From Porticoccaceae bacterium (lineage in GTDB: Bacteria; Pseudomonadota; Gammaproteobacteria; Pseudomonadales; Porticoccaceae), in assembly GCA_029254005.1 (NCBI GenBank), contig JAQWYJ010000135.1, forward strand, positions 1 to 58,680: a DNA stretch of 58,680 nt, given 5' to 3'. The notes beneath the pieces were generated by a model. That model saw nothing but the letters and a program-made list of their open reading frames with translations. It was not told the DNA's origin and did no database searches. This document shows, in pieces, positions 19,063 through 28,760 of the stretch. The translations under genes were made by a program, and so were the position numbers. Within the stretch, counting starts at the first letter, position 1. The number at the start of each line of letters is the position of its first letter.

Positions 19063-19836
19063 TTATTTTTCGACGAAAGCTCGCTCAATGACATACTCGC
19101 CCATTCGGCCATTTCGTGCTTCAGAAAAACCTCTGTCATCTAAAATTTTACACATATCTTTGAGCATACTTGGACTTCCACAGAGCATGAATCGATCATC
19201 TTCAGTTGTTGGCATAGGCAAGGATAAGTCCATAAAGAGTTTGCCACAGGTCATCATTTCAGTGATTCGTCCATTATTTCTGAACGGCTCTCTTGTGACC
19301 AATGGATAATATATTAGTTTCTCTTTCACAAAATCACCGAAGTATTCGTGTTCTGGCAATTCGTTTTGGATGTAATTACTGTATGCCAGCTCGGATTTAT
19401 AGCGTACCCCATGGGCAAGGATAATTTTGTCAAATTGCTCATATACGTCGGGATCTTTGATGATACTCATAAAGGGTGCTAGTCCCGTACCTGTGCCAAT
19501 AAGGTACAAGTTTTTACCTGGGAGCATTTGATCGGTGATCAAGGTACCAGTGGGCTTCTTACCGATAAGGATTTCATCTCCCGGCTGGAGATGCTGCAGC
19601 TTGGACGTGAGTGGCCCGTCTTCTACCTTGATGCTAAAGAATTCTAGCTCATCTTCATAGTTTGCGCTGGCGATTGAATAGGCGCGCATCAGTGGTCTTC
19701 CTTCGTGCTCAAGACCAATCATCACAAAATGACCATTTTTAAAGCGAAAACTGGCATCACGAGTTGTTTTGAAACTAAAGAGTGTGTCATTCCAGTGATG
19801 AACGCTGGTAACGGTTTCAGTAATTAATTTTGCCAT
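19063..19836 (-). CDS. fpr: Ferredoxin--NADP(+) reductase
   Basis: A 257-residue flavoprotein from ATG 19836, preceded by AAAGG at about eight bases; the upstream in-frame ATG adds 15 residues not typical of the family. The FAD-binding motif is MRAYSIAS, the NADP-binding part includes LIGTGTGLAPFMSI and the C-terminus is FVEK, matching proteobacterial subclass I Fpr. It exchanges electrons between NADPH and ferredoxin or flavodoxin in the cytoplasm, often in response to oxidative stress. The nearby NiSOD gene makes a stress context plausible, but the strands differ and no shared operator is visible. Confidence 0.95.
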   Translation of the reverse strand: MAKLITETVTSVHHWNDTLFSFKTTRDASFRFKNGHFVMIGLEHEGRPLMRAYSIASANYEDELEFFSIKVEDGPLTSKLQHLQPGDEILIGKKPTGTLITDQMLPGKNLYLIGTGTGLAPFMSIIKDPDVYEQFDKIILAHGVRYKSELAYSNYIQNELPEHEYFGDFVKEKLIYYPLVTREPFRNNGRITEMMTCGKLFMDLSLPMPTTEDDRFMLCGSPSMLKDMCKILDDRGFSEARNGRMGEYVIERAFVEK

Positions 19837-20010
19837 GAAACTAGCCTTTGTAAGAGGGTAACTGGAAGCGAATGCAGGCATTTTGGAGTATAAAAAAAAT
19901 TACCCAATAGGTATAGCAGAATATCTCAAATCACTGTTTTATCAGGATACTTTAGTTCAGTTGACACCTAATACAGAAACTACGTTCATCGGATCTTCAG
20001 CACTGCACTG

Positions 20011-22698
20011 TTATTGTGTCCATGGCGGCGGTGATTGTCGATTGATGGCTAGATAGTCAACAGCATGTAACAACACAGAGCGATCAAGAAGGGCCAGCTT
20101 CACCAGTGATTCTATTGCTGCTAAAGCAATATTTTTACGATCAACTTCAAAAAATTCTCGTAAGACATCGCGTTGATCGCTGCGCCCGAAGCCGTCTGTG
20201 CCGAGGGCGACAAAGCGTGCATCTAAATAGGGTGCTATTAATTGAGGCAAGGCAACGACATAATCAGTAGCGGCAATAACAGGAAGCTCTCCGGGCAAGC
20301 ATTGTTCTACATGACTCAAGCTTACAGTGTCTGAATTGGCTAAGCGATTTTCACGAGCTACTGCTCTAGCTTCTTTTGCTAATTCTGTGAAGCTTGTAGC
20401 GCTAAATACTTCACTGCTAATATTGAACTCATCAAGGAGGATTTCTGCTGCGGCTATCACCTCGTTTAGGATGGTGCCAGATCCTATTAAGCGTACTTTT
20501 AGTTTGTTAGTGATTTCGCCAAAATGTTCTATTTTATGCAGTCCTCGGATAATACTTTTTTCAGTATCCGCAGGTAAGTTAGGTTGCTCGTAATTTTCGT
20601 TCATGAGGGTGATGTAGTAAAATTCATCAACATTTTTCTCCATCATTTGGATCATTCCATGATGCATTATCACAGCAACTTCGTAGGCATACGCTGGGTC
20701 ATAGGCACGACAATTGGGTACCGTCGAAGCGATGAGATGACTACTGCCATCTTGGTGCTGTAAGCCCTCACCAGAGAGAGTTGTTCTGCCAGCGGTAGCG
20801 CCAAGAAGGAATCCTCTTGCACGTTGGTCAGCAGCTGCCCAAATAAGATCACCAACTCGCTGAAAGCCAAACATAGAGTAGTAAATATAAAAAGGCAGTG
20901 TAGGAACACCATGGACAGAATAGGAGGTTGCCGCTGCTGCCCAGGACGATATAGCTCCGGCCTCATTGATACCTTCCTCCAGTAGTTGACCATTTTTAGC
21001 TTCTTTATAAAACATCATTGAGTCGGCATCTTCTGGTCTATAGAGTTGGCCAAGCGGTGCGTATATACCAACCTGTCGAAAAAGACTATCCATACCAAAG
21101 GTACGCGCTTCATCAGCAACGATGGGGACTACCATGGGACCCAGTGACTTATCTTTGAGAAGCCCCCCTAGCATGCGTACTGCCGCCATTGTAGTGGACA
21201 TAGACTTGCTTTTTGGCTGCAGAGCAAAAGCAGCGTACTGCTCTATTTTGGGAATAACAGGTGTTTTTTCTTTGCGGTGTAATTGCTGTTGCCGAGCTGG
21301 TATAGGCCCGCCGAGGGTGTTGCGCTGCTGATGTAAATAAATCATCTCAGGGCTATCTTCTGGAGGCTTGAAAAAACGTAACTTTTCTAAATCTTGATCT
21401 GTCAGAGGAATGGAAAAGCGATCACGAAATTCTCGCAAGGCATCTAGGTTTAAACTCTTTGCCTGATGCGACATCATTCTGCTTTCCCCTGCATCGCCCA
21501 TGCCAAAGCCTTTTTTTGTTTTTGCTAAAATTACTGTGGGTTTACCCTTGTGAGCTAAAGCGGCTCTAAAGGCAGCGTAGAGTTTTCGCAAGTCATGGCC
21601 ACCACGGGTAAGTTTATTGATCTCAGTATCGGTCATGTGAGCAACCAAGGCTGCAGTTTCGGGATCTGTATCAAAAAACTTTGTACGGTTATAATCTCCG
21701 TCTTTTGAGCCTAAGTCTTGATATTCACCATCCACAGTCTCGGCAAATCTCCGCAATAAAACCTGCTGTGTATCTCGAGCAAAAAGGCTGTCCCACTCGG
21801 ACCCCCAAAGAACTTTAATAACGTTCCATCCGGCGCCAATAAAAAGGCTTTCTAATTCTTGAATGATTTGTCCATTACCTCGCACTGGGCCATCTAAACG
21901 CTGTAAATTACAGTTAATCACAAAGGTTAAATTATCAAGCCCTTCTCGGGCTGCTAGCGTAAGACCAGCAATAGATTCCGGCTCGTCCATTTCGCCATCA
22001 CCAAACACACCCCAAACATGTCGACCATCGGTTTTGCCCAGATCGCGATGTTCTAAATAGCGCATATAGCGGGCTTGATATACGGCATTGATGGGCCCTA
22101 TACCCATGGAGCCTGTTGGAAATTGCCAAAAGTCAGGCATTAACCAAGGATGCGGATAAGAGCATAGACCTTCTCCATCAACCTCTTGACGATAATGCGA
22201 TAGCTGATTTTCGGAAAGGCGACCCTCGAGAAATGCTCGTGCATATATTCCAGGCGCTGAATGCGGTTGAAAGTAAACCAGATCGCCGCTAAACGTGTCT
22301 GTTTTAGCTCTAAAAAAGTGATTAAAGCCAGTTTCAAAAATTTCGGCAGCAGACGCATAGCTTGCGATATGACCACCTAGGCCACCATAGGCTTGATTCG
22401 CTCGCATTACCATAACCAATGCATTCCAGCGATTTATAGCAGTTATGCGTTCCTCTAATTCTAGGTTACCGGCATAGGCACCTTGGCAGTCTAGAGGTAT
22501 AGAGTTTCTATACGCAGAAAAAGGCTGGCCGCTGGCGCTAGCGCTGTTATTTCTGATAACTTCTTCCAATTGTCGTATTAGATATTGAGCTCGCTCAGGC
22601 CCCTGAATGCTAGTAACCGCTGACATTGCATCTACCCACTCTTTAGTTTCAGTGGGATCTATATCGGTCTTGTTACTTCCATATTGCGATGATTTCAT
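20011..22698 (-). CDS. aceE: Pyruvate dehydrogenase E1 component (homodimeric)
   Basis: An 895-residue protein matching the E. coli-type homodimeric E1 (about 887 residues). The thiamine diphosphate motif starts GDGEMDEPES and continues to NLQRLDGPVRGNG. The second half has the activating-Glu region EEGINEAGAISSW, and the transketolase C-terminal domain follows (GTDGFGRSDQR). It decarboxylates pyruvate and acetylates the lipoyl E2. The E2 (aceF) and lipoamide dehydrogenase genes are not adjacent: the neighbours are fpr downstream and a TonB receptor upstream, divergent. The usual pdhR-aceE-aceF-lpd arrangement is therefore broken here or a second copy exists elsewhere. Confidence 0.96.
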   Translation of the reverse strand: MKSSQYGSNKTDIDPTETKEWVDAMSAVTSIQGPERAQYLIRQLEEVIRNNSASASGQPFSAYRNSIPLDCQGAYAGNLELEERITAINRWNALVMVMRANQAYGGLGGHIASYASAAEIFETGFNHFFRAKTDTFSGDLVYFQPHSAPGIYARAFLEGRLSENQLSHYRQEVDGEGLCSYPHPWLMPDFWQFPTGSMGIGPINAVYQARYMRYLEHRDLGKTDGRHVWGVFGDGEMDEPESIAGLTLAAREGLDNLTFVINCNLQRLDGPVRGNGQIIQELESLFIGAGWNVIKVLWGSEWDSLFARDTQQVLLRRFAETVDGEYQDLGSKDGDYNRTKFFDTDPETAALVAHMTDTEINKLTRGGHDLRKLYAAFRAALAHKGKPTVILAKTKKGFGMGDAGESRMMSHQAKSLNLDALREFRDRFSIPLTDQDLEKLRFFKPPEDSPEMIYLHQQRNTLGGPIPARQQQLHRKEKTPVIPKIEQYAAFALQPKSKSMSTTMAAVRMLGGLLKDKSLGPMVVPIVADEARTFGMDSLFRQVGIYAPLGQLYRPEDADSMMFYKEAKNGQLLEEGINEAGAISSWAAAATSYSVHGVPTLPFYIYYSMFGFQRVGDLIWAAADQRARGFLLGATAGRTTLSGEGLQHQDGSSHLIASTVPNCRAYDPAYAYEVAVIMHHGMIQMMEKNVDEFYYITLMNENYEQPNLPADTEKSIIRGLHKIEHFGEITNKLKVRLIGSGTILNEVIAAAEILLDEFNISSEVFSATSFTELAKEARAVARENRLANSDTVSLSHVEQCLPGELPVIAATDYVVALPQLIAPYLDARFVALGTDGFGRSDQRDVLREFFEVDRKNIALAAIESLVKLALLDRSVLLHAVDYLAINRQSPPPWTQ

Positions 22699-23225
22699 AG
22701 CTCAGTGACCATTGATAAAAATTGATTATTGTAAAGTACAATGCTTGGAAAATAATACTGATATCACCTAATAAAACGAGGTAATAAGACATTTTTAGCT
22801 AACTAAATGGCATTTGGTGGCTATAAAATGCGAGATTCCTAGTTTTTTGTCAAGGTTAACTAATCTTTGATTTTATTCACATAAACCATGCATTAAAGGG
22901 GAAAGGATGGCTGATTTTATTAGGTCAGTAGACGTCCGCTTAGATTTTGCTTTTGAGTTTTATTTTTGTGATATGCGATGAGTTTTTTTGGTTAGCTACC
23001 TAAAAGATTATGGTATTAGTTGGCCCAGATAACAATTGCGCCGCTTTATCTCATATTTAGCGCCTTTAATCTCAAACATGAAGTTTGGAAAAGCATAGTG
23101 TTTTACTCTTACAATCGGGTTAAATTTTCAATTTGCGTGACTGTTGATAAGCATGTCAATAACCTTATTTAGAGTTAACACAATATAAAATACGATGTTC
23201 GAACATAAATCTCAGGGGTTTCAAA
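22699..23225. promoter_or_regulatory. Long divergent intergenic region between aceE and TonB receptor
   Basis: 527 AT-rich bases separating divergent aceE and the TonB receptor gene. It contains a 24-codon ORF with a strong ribosome binding site (22907-22981), a T7 tract directly after it (about 22983), and a TATAAAAT box near 23185 that could be a -10 element for the receptor. No tRNA-like or large perfect hairpin structure is seen. The length suggests a regulated promoter and a long leader. Confidence 0.45.
22907..22981 (+). CDS. Possible 24-residue leader peptide ORF
   Basis: The ATG at 22907 follows AAAGGGGAAAGG, one of the best ribosome binding sites in the window. The frame ends at TGA 22979-22981 after 24 codons encoding an Asp- and Phe-rich peptide. 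It overlaps by ATGA with a following five-codon frame, and a run of seven T follows. It lies 244 bases before the TonB receptor start. It may be a regulatory leader or chance; no known attenuator family fits. Confidence 0.25.
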   Translation: MADFIRSVDVRLDFAFEFYFCDMR

Positions 23226-26189
23226 ATGGTATTCAGAAAGAGTTTGCTTTCATCTAGTATAGCCTTGGCGTTGGTGGGTGTGTCCGCACCGGCTTTTGCT
23301 CAGGACGATGGTGCAGTAATAGAAGAAATTGTTGTTGAGGGTGGTATTCGCGGCAGTTTGAAGCGTTCTATGGATATCAAGCGAGAGGCTATGGGTGTTG
23401 TTGACGCTATTTCAGCTGAAGATATCGGTAAATTTCCAGATGCTAACTTGGCCGAGTCGTTGCAACGTATAACGGGTGTTTCTATCTCTCGATCTCGTGG
23501 TGAGGGTAGTCAGGTTACTGTCCGAGGGTTTGGTCCAGAATACAATCTTGTGACTCTTAACGGTAGGCAGATGCCAACGCACAACGGCGCAAGCCGGTCC
23601 TTTGATTTTGGTGATTTGGCATCTGAGGGTGTTGCTGGTGTTCAGGTTTATAAGACTGGACGAGCTGATGTGCCATCCGGTGGTGTTGGATCGACTATCA
23701 ACATTTCAACCCCTCGGCCTTTGGAGGCAGACCCGACATCAAGTATTTCATTAAAAAGTGTTAATGACACCTCCACCAGAGTAGGCGACGAGTACACGCC
23801 AGAATTCTCTGGGATCTATATGGATACCTTCGCCGACGGAACAATCGGTCTTGCAGTGATCGCAAGCCGCCAAGAAAGAAATAACGGCGTAAATGCGGCG
23901 AGTACAGGTGGTTGGTACACCAGGCCTGGTGACGATATCATGCCAAATGGGTCTAAGGACCCAAAGTTGGCTACTGATGAGAATCAAGTCAATCGACCGA
24001 CTACTGCCGATACTAATTATTCTCTACCGCAGTCGATGGCTTACAATATTGCTGAATACCGTTCAGAGCGTACTAATGGGCAGGTTGTTCTTCAAATGGC
24101 GCCGTCTGATTCTGTAACCATGACGCTCGACTACATTCGATCTGAGTATGATCTTGAGCGCTCTTATAGTGATCTTTCGGCTTGGTTTTCAAACACTGCC
24201 GCAGTATCGCAGACCAGTCAATGGACTGATGGTCCCATATCTAGCCCAGTTTTTTACAGCGAAGTTGTTAACAATGCGGATTTCGCAATGGGAACGGGCG
24301 AGGACGGAAGAACAAATACCAACGAATCACTGGGTCTCAATTTCGACTGGTATGTGAATGATGAATTGACGCTTAATTTAGATTGGCATGATTCATCCGC
24401 AAAGACTGGTGCAAATAGTCCTAATGGAACAAGTTCGTTGATTACTATGGCTAGTTTCAATAAGGTTGGACAAACCATTATCACTGGAAGTGAGATGCCG
24501 ATCATGGTGTTGAACTTGAATTCGGGTGGTGAAGCCGATCGTCCAATGTACAAGAATGATATGATCATCACTGGTAGCACGTTTACAAATGACGCGGCTA
24601 AGATGGACATTGAGCAGACTAAGTTCAGTGGAACGTGGGATTTCTCAGATGAGTCCAGTATTGATTTCGGTGTTCAGATATCTGAGGTTGATAATCGGGC
24701 AGTATCTAACTTTATCCAGTTAAATAATTGGGGCGGAATTACAAATCCAGGTGACTTAGCAGATATCGTTGTAAGATCTAGCATAGACGGTCAATTTGAT
24801 CAGTTATCAGGTAGTGATCATCCAGATCTTCAAACAGAATATTTTACTGCATCACTAGATGATCTTATTGCAGCGGGAGAAGCTGCATATGTTGCAAGTG
24901 GTGATGACTATGAGGCTGTGGGTGATTGCGGTACGGGTTACTGTGCCTCTACTGATTGGCTAAATGATATTAGTACTCTTGAAGAGTCAACAGCCGCTTA
25001 TGTTCGTTATAACCTGAATACTGAATTACAAGGTATGCCAGTTAATTTACACATGGGGCTGCGATATGAAGAAACTGATGTAACATCAGAAGCCAGAAGT
25101 ATTGAATACGATGGTTCTCGGTGGTCCCAAGCGGGTAATGAGCTCTATGTTACTCAGAAGGATGGAGACGGTTTTAATCCTACACCTTTCCTTGGAAGCT
25201 ACGATTTTGTCCTTCCGAGTCTTGACTTTGATATCGAGATTGTTGAGGACGTGATTTTAAGAGCGTCATTTAGCAAGACAATTACTCGTCCAAGCTACAA
25301 TGACATTAAGGGTGGCCTGACAGCCAATAGCACTCAGTATTTTGCAGGAGGTAATGCGTCAGCTTCAGCGGGAAATCCAGGCTTAGAGCCTATTATGTCT
25401 CGAAATTTGGATCTATCTGCTGAGTGGTACTATGGTGATGGTAGCTATCTCTCCATTGGCTATTTTGACAAAGATGTTGATAAGTTTATTGGTGAGGGTA
25501 TAGGTGAGGCACCACTATTTAACATTCCTAACATTATCGGAGGCGCTCTTTGGGATCAGGCAATTGCTGAAGGCAATCTTGATCCAACTAAATATACGCT
25601 GGTTGGTCAATATATTCTCGATAATTTTCAGTCTAGTGAATACGTCGATGGAGATACTATTTCAGGAGCACCAGGTGACCCTGATCTGCTTTGGACATTA
25701 AGTATTCCGGTTAATCAAAAGAAGGCTAAAGTAGACGGTTTGGAAATTAATTTACAACACAACTTTGGTGATTCTGGTTACGGTATGATCGCAAATGCAA
25801 CCATTGCCGATGCTGATGTAGGTTATGACAACATGAATTCCTTAGAAGGGCAGTTCGTACTCAATGGGTTGAGTGACTCTGCAAACTTGGTTGGTTTTTA
25901 TGATAAAGATGGACTGTCAGTTCGTCTAGCATATAACTGGCGTGATGACTTTTTAGCCGGTGCAGGGCAGGGTCAGGGTACCAATACTAACCCGACCAAT
26001 GTTGAGGCTTATGGCCAGCTGGATCTTGGTGTGACATATGAGTACAGTGATCGTCTGACTATATATGCTTCAGGCTTAAATCTTACTGAAGAGACAGTGC
26101 ATGTATATGGACTGTCTAAAGACCAGGTGCTTCAAGCTGTGCAAGGTGGGGCTAGGTATGATTTGGCAATACGTTATAAGCTCTTCTAG
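23226..26189 (+). CDS. TonB-dependent outer-membrane receptor
   Basis: A 987-residue protein with a signal peptide (1-25, ending AFA). A plug domain starts with EEIVVEGGIRGSLKRSMD and AEDIGKFPDANLAESLQRI, and a large beta-barrel ends in an aromatic residue (IRYKLF). The plug pattern matches the TIGR01782-type receptors expanded in Xanthomonas, Caulobacter and marine gammaproteobacteria, which take up oligosaccharides and other bulky nutrients. There is no N-terminal STN signalling domain. A strong hairpin terminator follows, then the halogenase/SapC/cupin genes that recurrently accompany such receptors. The ligand is unknown. It probably has its own promoter in the long upstream region. Confidence 0.95.
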   Translation: MVFRKSLLSSSIALALVGVSAPAFAQDDGAVIEEIVVEGGIRGSLKRSMDIKREAMGVVDAISAEDIGKFPDANLAESLQRITGVSISRSRGEGSQVTVRGFGPEYNLVTLNGRQMPTHNGASRSFDFGDLASEGVAGVQVYKTGRADVPSGGVGSTINISTPRPLEADPTSSISLKSVNDTSTRVGDEYTPEFSGIYMDTFADGTIGLAVIASRQERNNGVNAASTGGWYTRPGDDIMPNGSKDPKLATDENQVNRPTTADTNYSLPQSMAYNIAEYRSERTNGQVVLQMAPSDSVTMTLDYIRSEYDLERSYSDLSAWFSNTAAVSQTSQWTDGPISSPVFYSEVVNNADFAMGTGEDGRTNTNESLGLNFDWYVNDELTLNLDWHDSSAKTGANSPNGTSSLITMASFNKVGQTIITGSEMPIMVLNLNSGGEADRPMYKNDMIITGSTFTNDAAKMDIEQTKFSGTWDFSDESSIDFGVQISEVDNRAVSNFIQLNNWGGITNPGDLADIVVRSSIDGQFDQLSGSDHPDLQTEYFTASLDDLIAAGEAAYVASGDDYEAVGDCGTGYCASTDWLNDISTLEESTAAYVRYNLNTELQGMPVNLHMGLRYEETDVTSEARSIEYDGSRWSQAGNELYVTQKDGDGFNPTPFLGSYDFVLPSLDFDIEIVEDVILRASFSKTITRPSYNDIKGGLTANSTQYFAGGNASASAGNPGLEPIMSRNLDLSAEWYYGDGSYLSIGYFDKDVDKFIGEGIGEAPLFNIPNIIGGALWDQAIAEGNLDPTKYTLVGQYILDNFQSSEYVDGDTISGAPGDPDLLWTLSIPVNQKKAKVDGLEINLQHNFGDSGYGMIANATIADADVGYDNMNSLEGQFVLNGLSDSANLVGFYDKDGLSVRLAYNWRDDFLAGAGQGQGTNTNPTNVEAYGQLDLGVTYEYSDRLTIYASGLNLTEETVHVYGLSKDQVLQAVQGGARYDLAIRYKLF

Positions 26190-26208
26190 ATTGTTTGAAA
26201 TATAAAAG

Positions 26209-26244
26209 CCAAAGAAGCCGCTTATTATTAAGCGGCTTCTTTGG
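26209..26244 (+). terminator. Perfect 16-bp hairpin after the TonB receptor gene
   Basis: The arms 26209-26224 and 26229-26244 (ending GGCTTCTTTGG) are perfectly complementary around a TTAT loop. The hairpin begins 20 bases after the receptor stop codon, and a T-poor tail (TTCTAC) follows. It probably ends most receptor transcripts and stabilises their 3' ends, allowing read-through into the downstream genes. Confidence 0.8.
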
Positions 26245-26376
26245 TTCTACCGTATAAGAGATAAATAGGCAGCAACGGGTTGTATTTCGTAATACTGTTT
26301 GAGGTTATTATGGTTGAGTGTCTAAGCTACATGAAATGATATTTTGTCAGTAATCTAAGGGGTGACTTGTAAAATA

Positions 26377-27960
26377 ATGTCAACAAGCCAAACTATTCGT
26401 AGTGTTGTGATCGTTGGTGGTGGAACTGCGGGTTGGTTAACCGCAGCGATTATTGCTGCTGAGCACAGAGGTAACAGGGACCAGAGGGACGATCTGGAGT
26501 CTTCGGTTACTGTGACGCTAATTGAGTCGCCGGAAATAAGTACTATTGGTGTTGGTGAAGGCACTTGGCCATCCATGCGAACGACACTTAAAAAAATAGG
26601 TATCAGTGAGACAGAGTTGTTCAGAGAATGTGATGCTAGCTTCAAACAAGGTACATTGTTTAGAGGCTGGAGAAATGGCAAAGATGATATCTATACTCAC
26701 CCATTCACAGTCCCTCATGGTTATGAAAGTACTAATTTAGTGCCACATTGGCAGTCATTTCGTGAAAAAGTAGATTTTTCCCAAGCAGTTTCACCACAAA
26801 ACAGTCTTATGCTGGCTGGCTTGGCCCCTAAACAAATTGTTACGCCTGAGTATGGTTTTCACGTAAATTATGGATACCATCTTGACGCTGTAAAATTTGC
26901 AAAACTTCTACAAAAGCACTGTGTTCAAAAACTGGGTGTTATTCACCATTCAGCAAAGGTTGTGCAGGTAAATTCAGATAGCGATAATTATATTCTTTCG
27001 TTGGATACTGATGTTGATACTACAGTGTCAGGTGATTTGTTTGTTGATGCAAGTGGCTCCAGATCGTTATTACTTGGTAAGCACTATGGCATTCCTCTTC
27101 ATTCCAAAAAACAATTCTTATTTAACGATACCGGATTGGCCTCGCAAGTACCTTATGTCAATGAAGATGATCCAATCGCATCAAGCACGTTATCTACTGC
27201 CCAAAAAAACGGATGGATTTGGGACATTGGGTTACCGTCTCGCCGGGGTATTGGGCATGTATATTCAAGCAGCCACACCTCAGAAGAGAGAGCTACAGAA
27301 GAATTACTTAACTATATTGCTGACACTGTAAGTCCTGAAATGGCTGCGAAAACGTCTGTGCGTAAGGTGAATTTTGAACCTGGACATCGCGTTGAGTTTT
27401 GGCATAAAAATTGTGTCGCCGTAGGTATGTCAGCAGGTTTTATTGAGCCCTTGGAGGCTTCTGCGCTGGTTTTGGTAGAGCTCTCTGCGGCTATGATTTC
27501 TGAACAGCTACCGGAAAATCGCCATGTCATGAAAATTATTGCAAAGCGATTTAATCAAAAGTTTCTATATCGGTGGGAACGGATAATTGATTTTTTAAAA
27601 TTGCACTATATCCTCACCCAACGAACTGACAGCGATTATTGGAAAGATAATCAAAGGACTGACAGCATTCCACATTCTATTGCCGAGGCCCTCGATTTGT
27701 GGCAATGGCAAAGCCCTTGGCACCAAGATACGATGCATGTCGATGAAATGTTCCCATCGGCCAGTTATCAATATATTCTCTATGGAATGGACTTTATAAC
27801 CAAGCAGGGTGCAGATCGCTCATCAAGTCGGGATGGTTCTCTGGCATCAAAGCGACTTTTTTCGGAAAATATAAAGCGTACAGAAATGTTGGTGTCATCT
27901 ATGCCCGCTAATCGAATATTAATCGATAAAATAAAAGCCTTTGGATTACAAAAAATTTAA
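26377..27960 (+). CDS. Tryptophan halogenase-family flavoprotein 1 (degenerate WxWxIP)
   Basis: About 527 residues from ATG 26377, with AAGGGG 13 bases upstream; a GTG at 26362 is an alternative. The FAD motif VVIVGGGTAGW is at 10-20. A candidate catalytic Lys is K90 in DASFKQGTLF. The diagnostic halogenase motif WxWxIP reads WIWDIG here (W280-G285), so the final Pro is lost. The family transfers electrophilic halogen via HOX made from FADH2, oxygen and halide. Members beside TonB receptors mostly have unknown or indole-type substrates. It is first in a run with SapC, a cupin and a second family member, so joint function is likely. No flavin reductase is adjacent. Confidence 0.88.
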   Translation: MSTSQTIRSVVIVGGGTAGWLTAAIIAAEHRGNRDQRDDLESSVTVTLIESPEISTIGVGEGTWPSMRTTLKKIGISETELFRECDASFKQGTLFRGWRNGKDDIYTHPFTVPHGYESTNLVPHWQSFREKVDFSQAVSPQNSLMLAGLAPKQIVTPEYGFHVNYGYHLDAVKFAKLLQKHCVQKLGVIHHSAKVVQVNSDSDNYILSLDTDVDTTVSGDLFVDASGSRSLLLGKHYGIPLHSKKQFLFNDTGLASQVPYVNEDDPIASSTLSTAQKNGWIWDIGLPSRRGIGHVYSSSHTSEERATEELLNYIADTVSPEMAAKTSVRKVNFEPGHRVEFWHKNCVAVGMSAGFIEPLEASALVLVELSAAMISEQLPENRHVMKIIAKRFNQKFLYRWERIIDFLKLHYILTQRTDSDYWKDNQRTDSIPHSIAEALDLWQWQSPWHQDTMHVDEMFPSASYQYILYGMDFITKQGADRSSSRDGSLASKRLFSENIKRTEMLVSSMPANRILIDKIKAFGLQKI

Positions 27961-27996
27961 GTATTTAATGGCCAATAACAAGGATTTAAACTCACA

Positions 27997-28719
27997 ATGA
28001 GTAACTTTGTCGTTTTAAATAAGCAAGAGCATCGTCATATAAACGTTATTACTGACCATTCCTTGAAATATGGTGATGGTGTAATGCATGCGATGACATT
28101 TCCTATGGAATTTCGTGACATTCAATCTTGCTATCCAATCTTTTTTTGCAAGGACCCCGATTCAGGCCAGTTCTATCCGGCAGCATTATTTGGTCTTGAA
28201 AAGGGGGAAAATTTATTTATTACTGACAGTGGATGGGATGCAAGCTATATCCCAATGATGGTTCGACGTCATCCGTTCCTCATTGGGTTTCAAAACGACG
28301 AGAGTTATCCGGAGGGTAAAAAACCGGTTGTATCGATTGACTTGGATCATCCTCGTGTAAGTGACGCAGGCGGAGAAATACTTTTTGCTGAAAACGGAGA
28401 AAGTAGCGATTATCTGAAGCAATCAATGATCTTACTAGAGTCAATACATCAGGGTCATGAGCAAAACAAAGTCTTAATAGAAATGCTTCTAGAGCATAAT
28501 CTGTTGGAAGAATTTGTTGTCGAAGTAACTCTTCGTGATGGCTCGCAAAAAAGATTGTCTGGTTTTTACACTATTGCTGAGGAAAACTTATATGCCTTGG
28601 GTGGCGATGTACTTGGAGCCCTAAATGACAAGGGCTTGCTTCAGGCTATTTTTATGGCGGTAGCTTCTCTATCTCGACTAAGGCCCTTAGTTGAAAAGAA
28701 AACTGTAACAATCAGTTAG
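27997..28719 (+). CDS. SapC-family protein
   Basis: A 240-residue protein of the SapC family, named after a Campylobacter S-layer-associated gene. The family pattern is visible in the N-terminal half (YPIFFCKDPDSGQFYPAALF, then LFGLEKGENLF). There is no signal peptide or membrane segment, so it is predicted cytoplasmic. Its biochemical role is not established, but SapC genes are commonly found between TonB receptors and halogenase-like genes in marine gammaproteobacteria and Caulobacterales. Here it lies between halogenase 1 (36 bases upstream) and the JmjC-like cupin (41 bases downstream), supporting a shared pathway. Confidence 0.9.
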   Translation: MSNFVVLNKQEHRHINVITDHSLKYGDGVMHAMTFPMEFRDIQSCYPIFFCKDPDSGQFYPAALFGLEKGENLFITDSGWDASYIPMMVRRHPFLIGFQNDESYPEGKKPVVSIDLDHPRVSDAGGEILFAENGESSDYLKQSMILLESIHQGHEQNKVLIEMLLEHNLLEEFVVEVTLRDGSQKRLSGFYTIAEENLYALGGDVLGALNDKGLLQAIFMAVASLSRLRPLVEKKTVTIS

Positions 28720-28760
28720 GCAATTGTGGTTAATAATAAAGGCTACAAGAGAATTTTATT

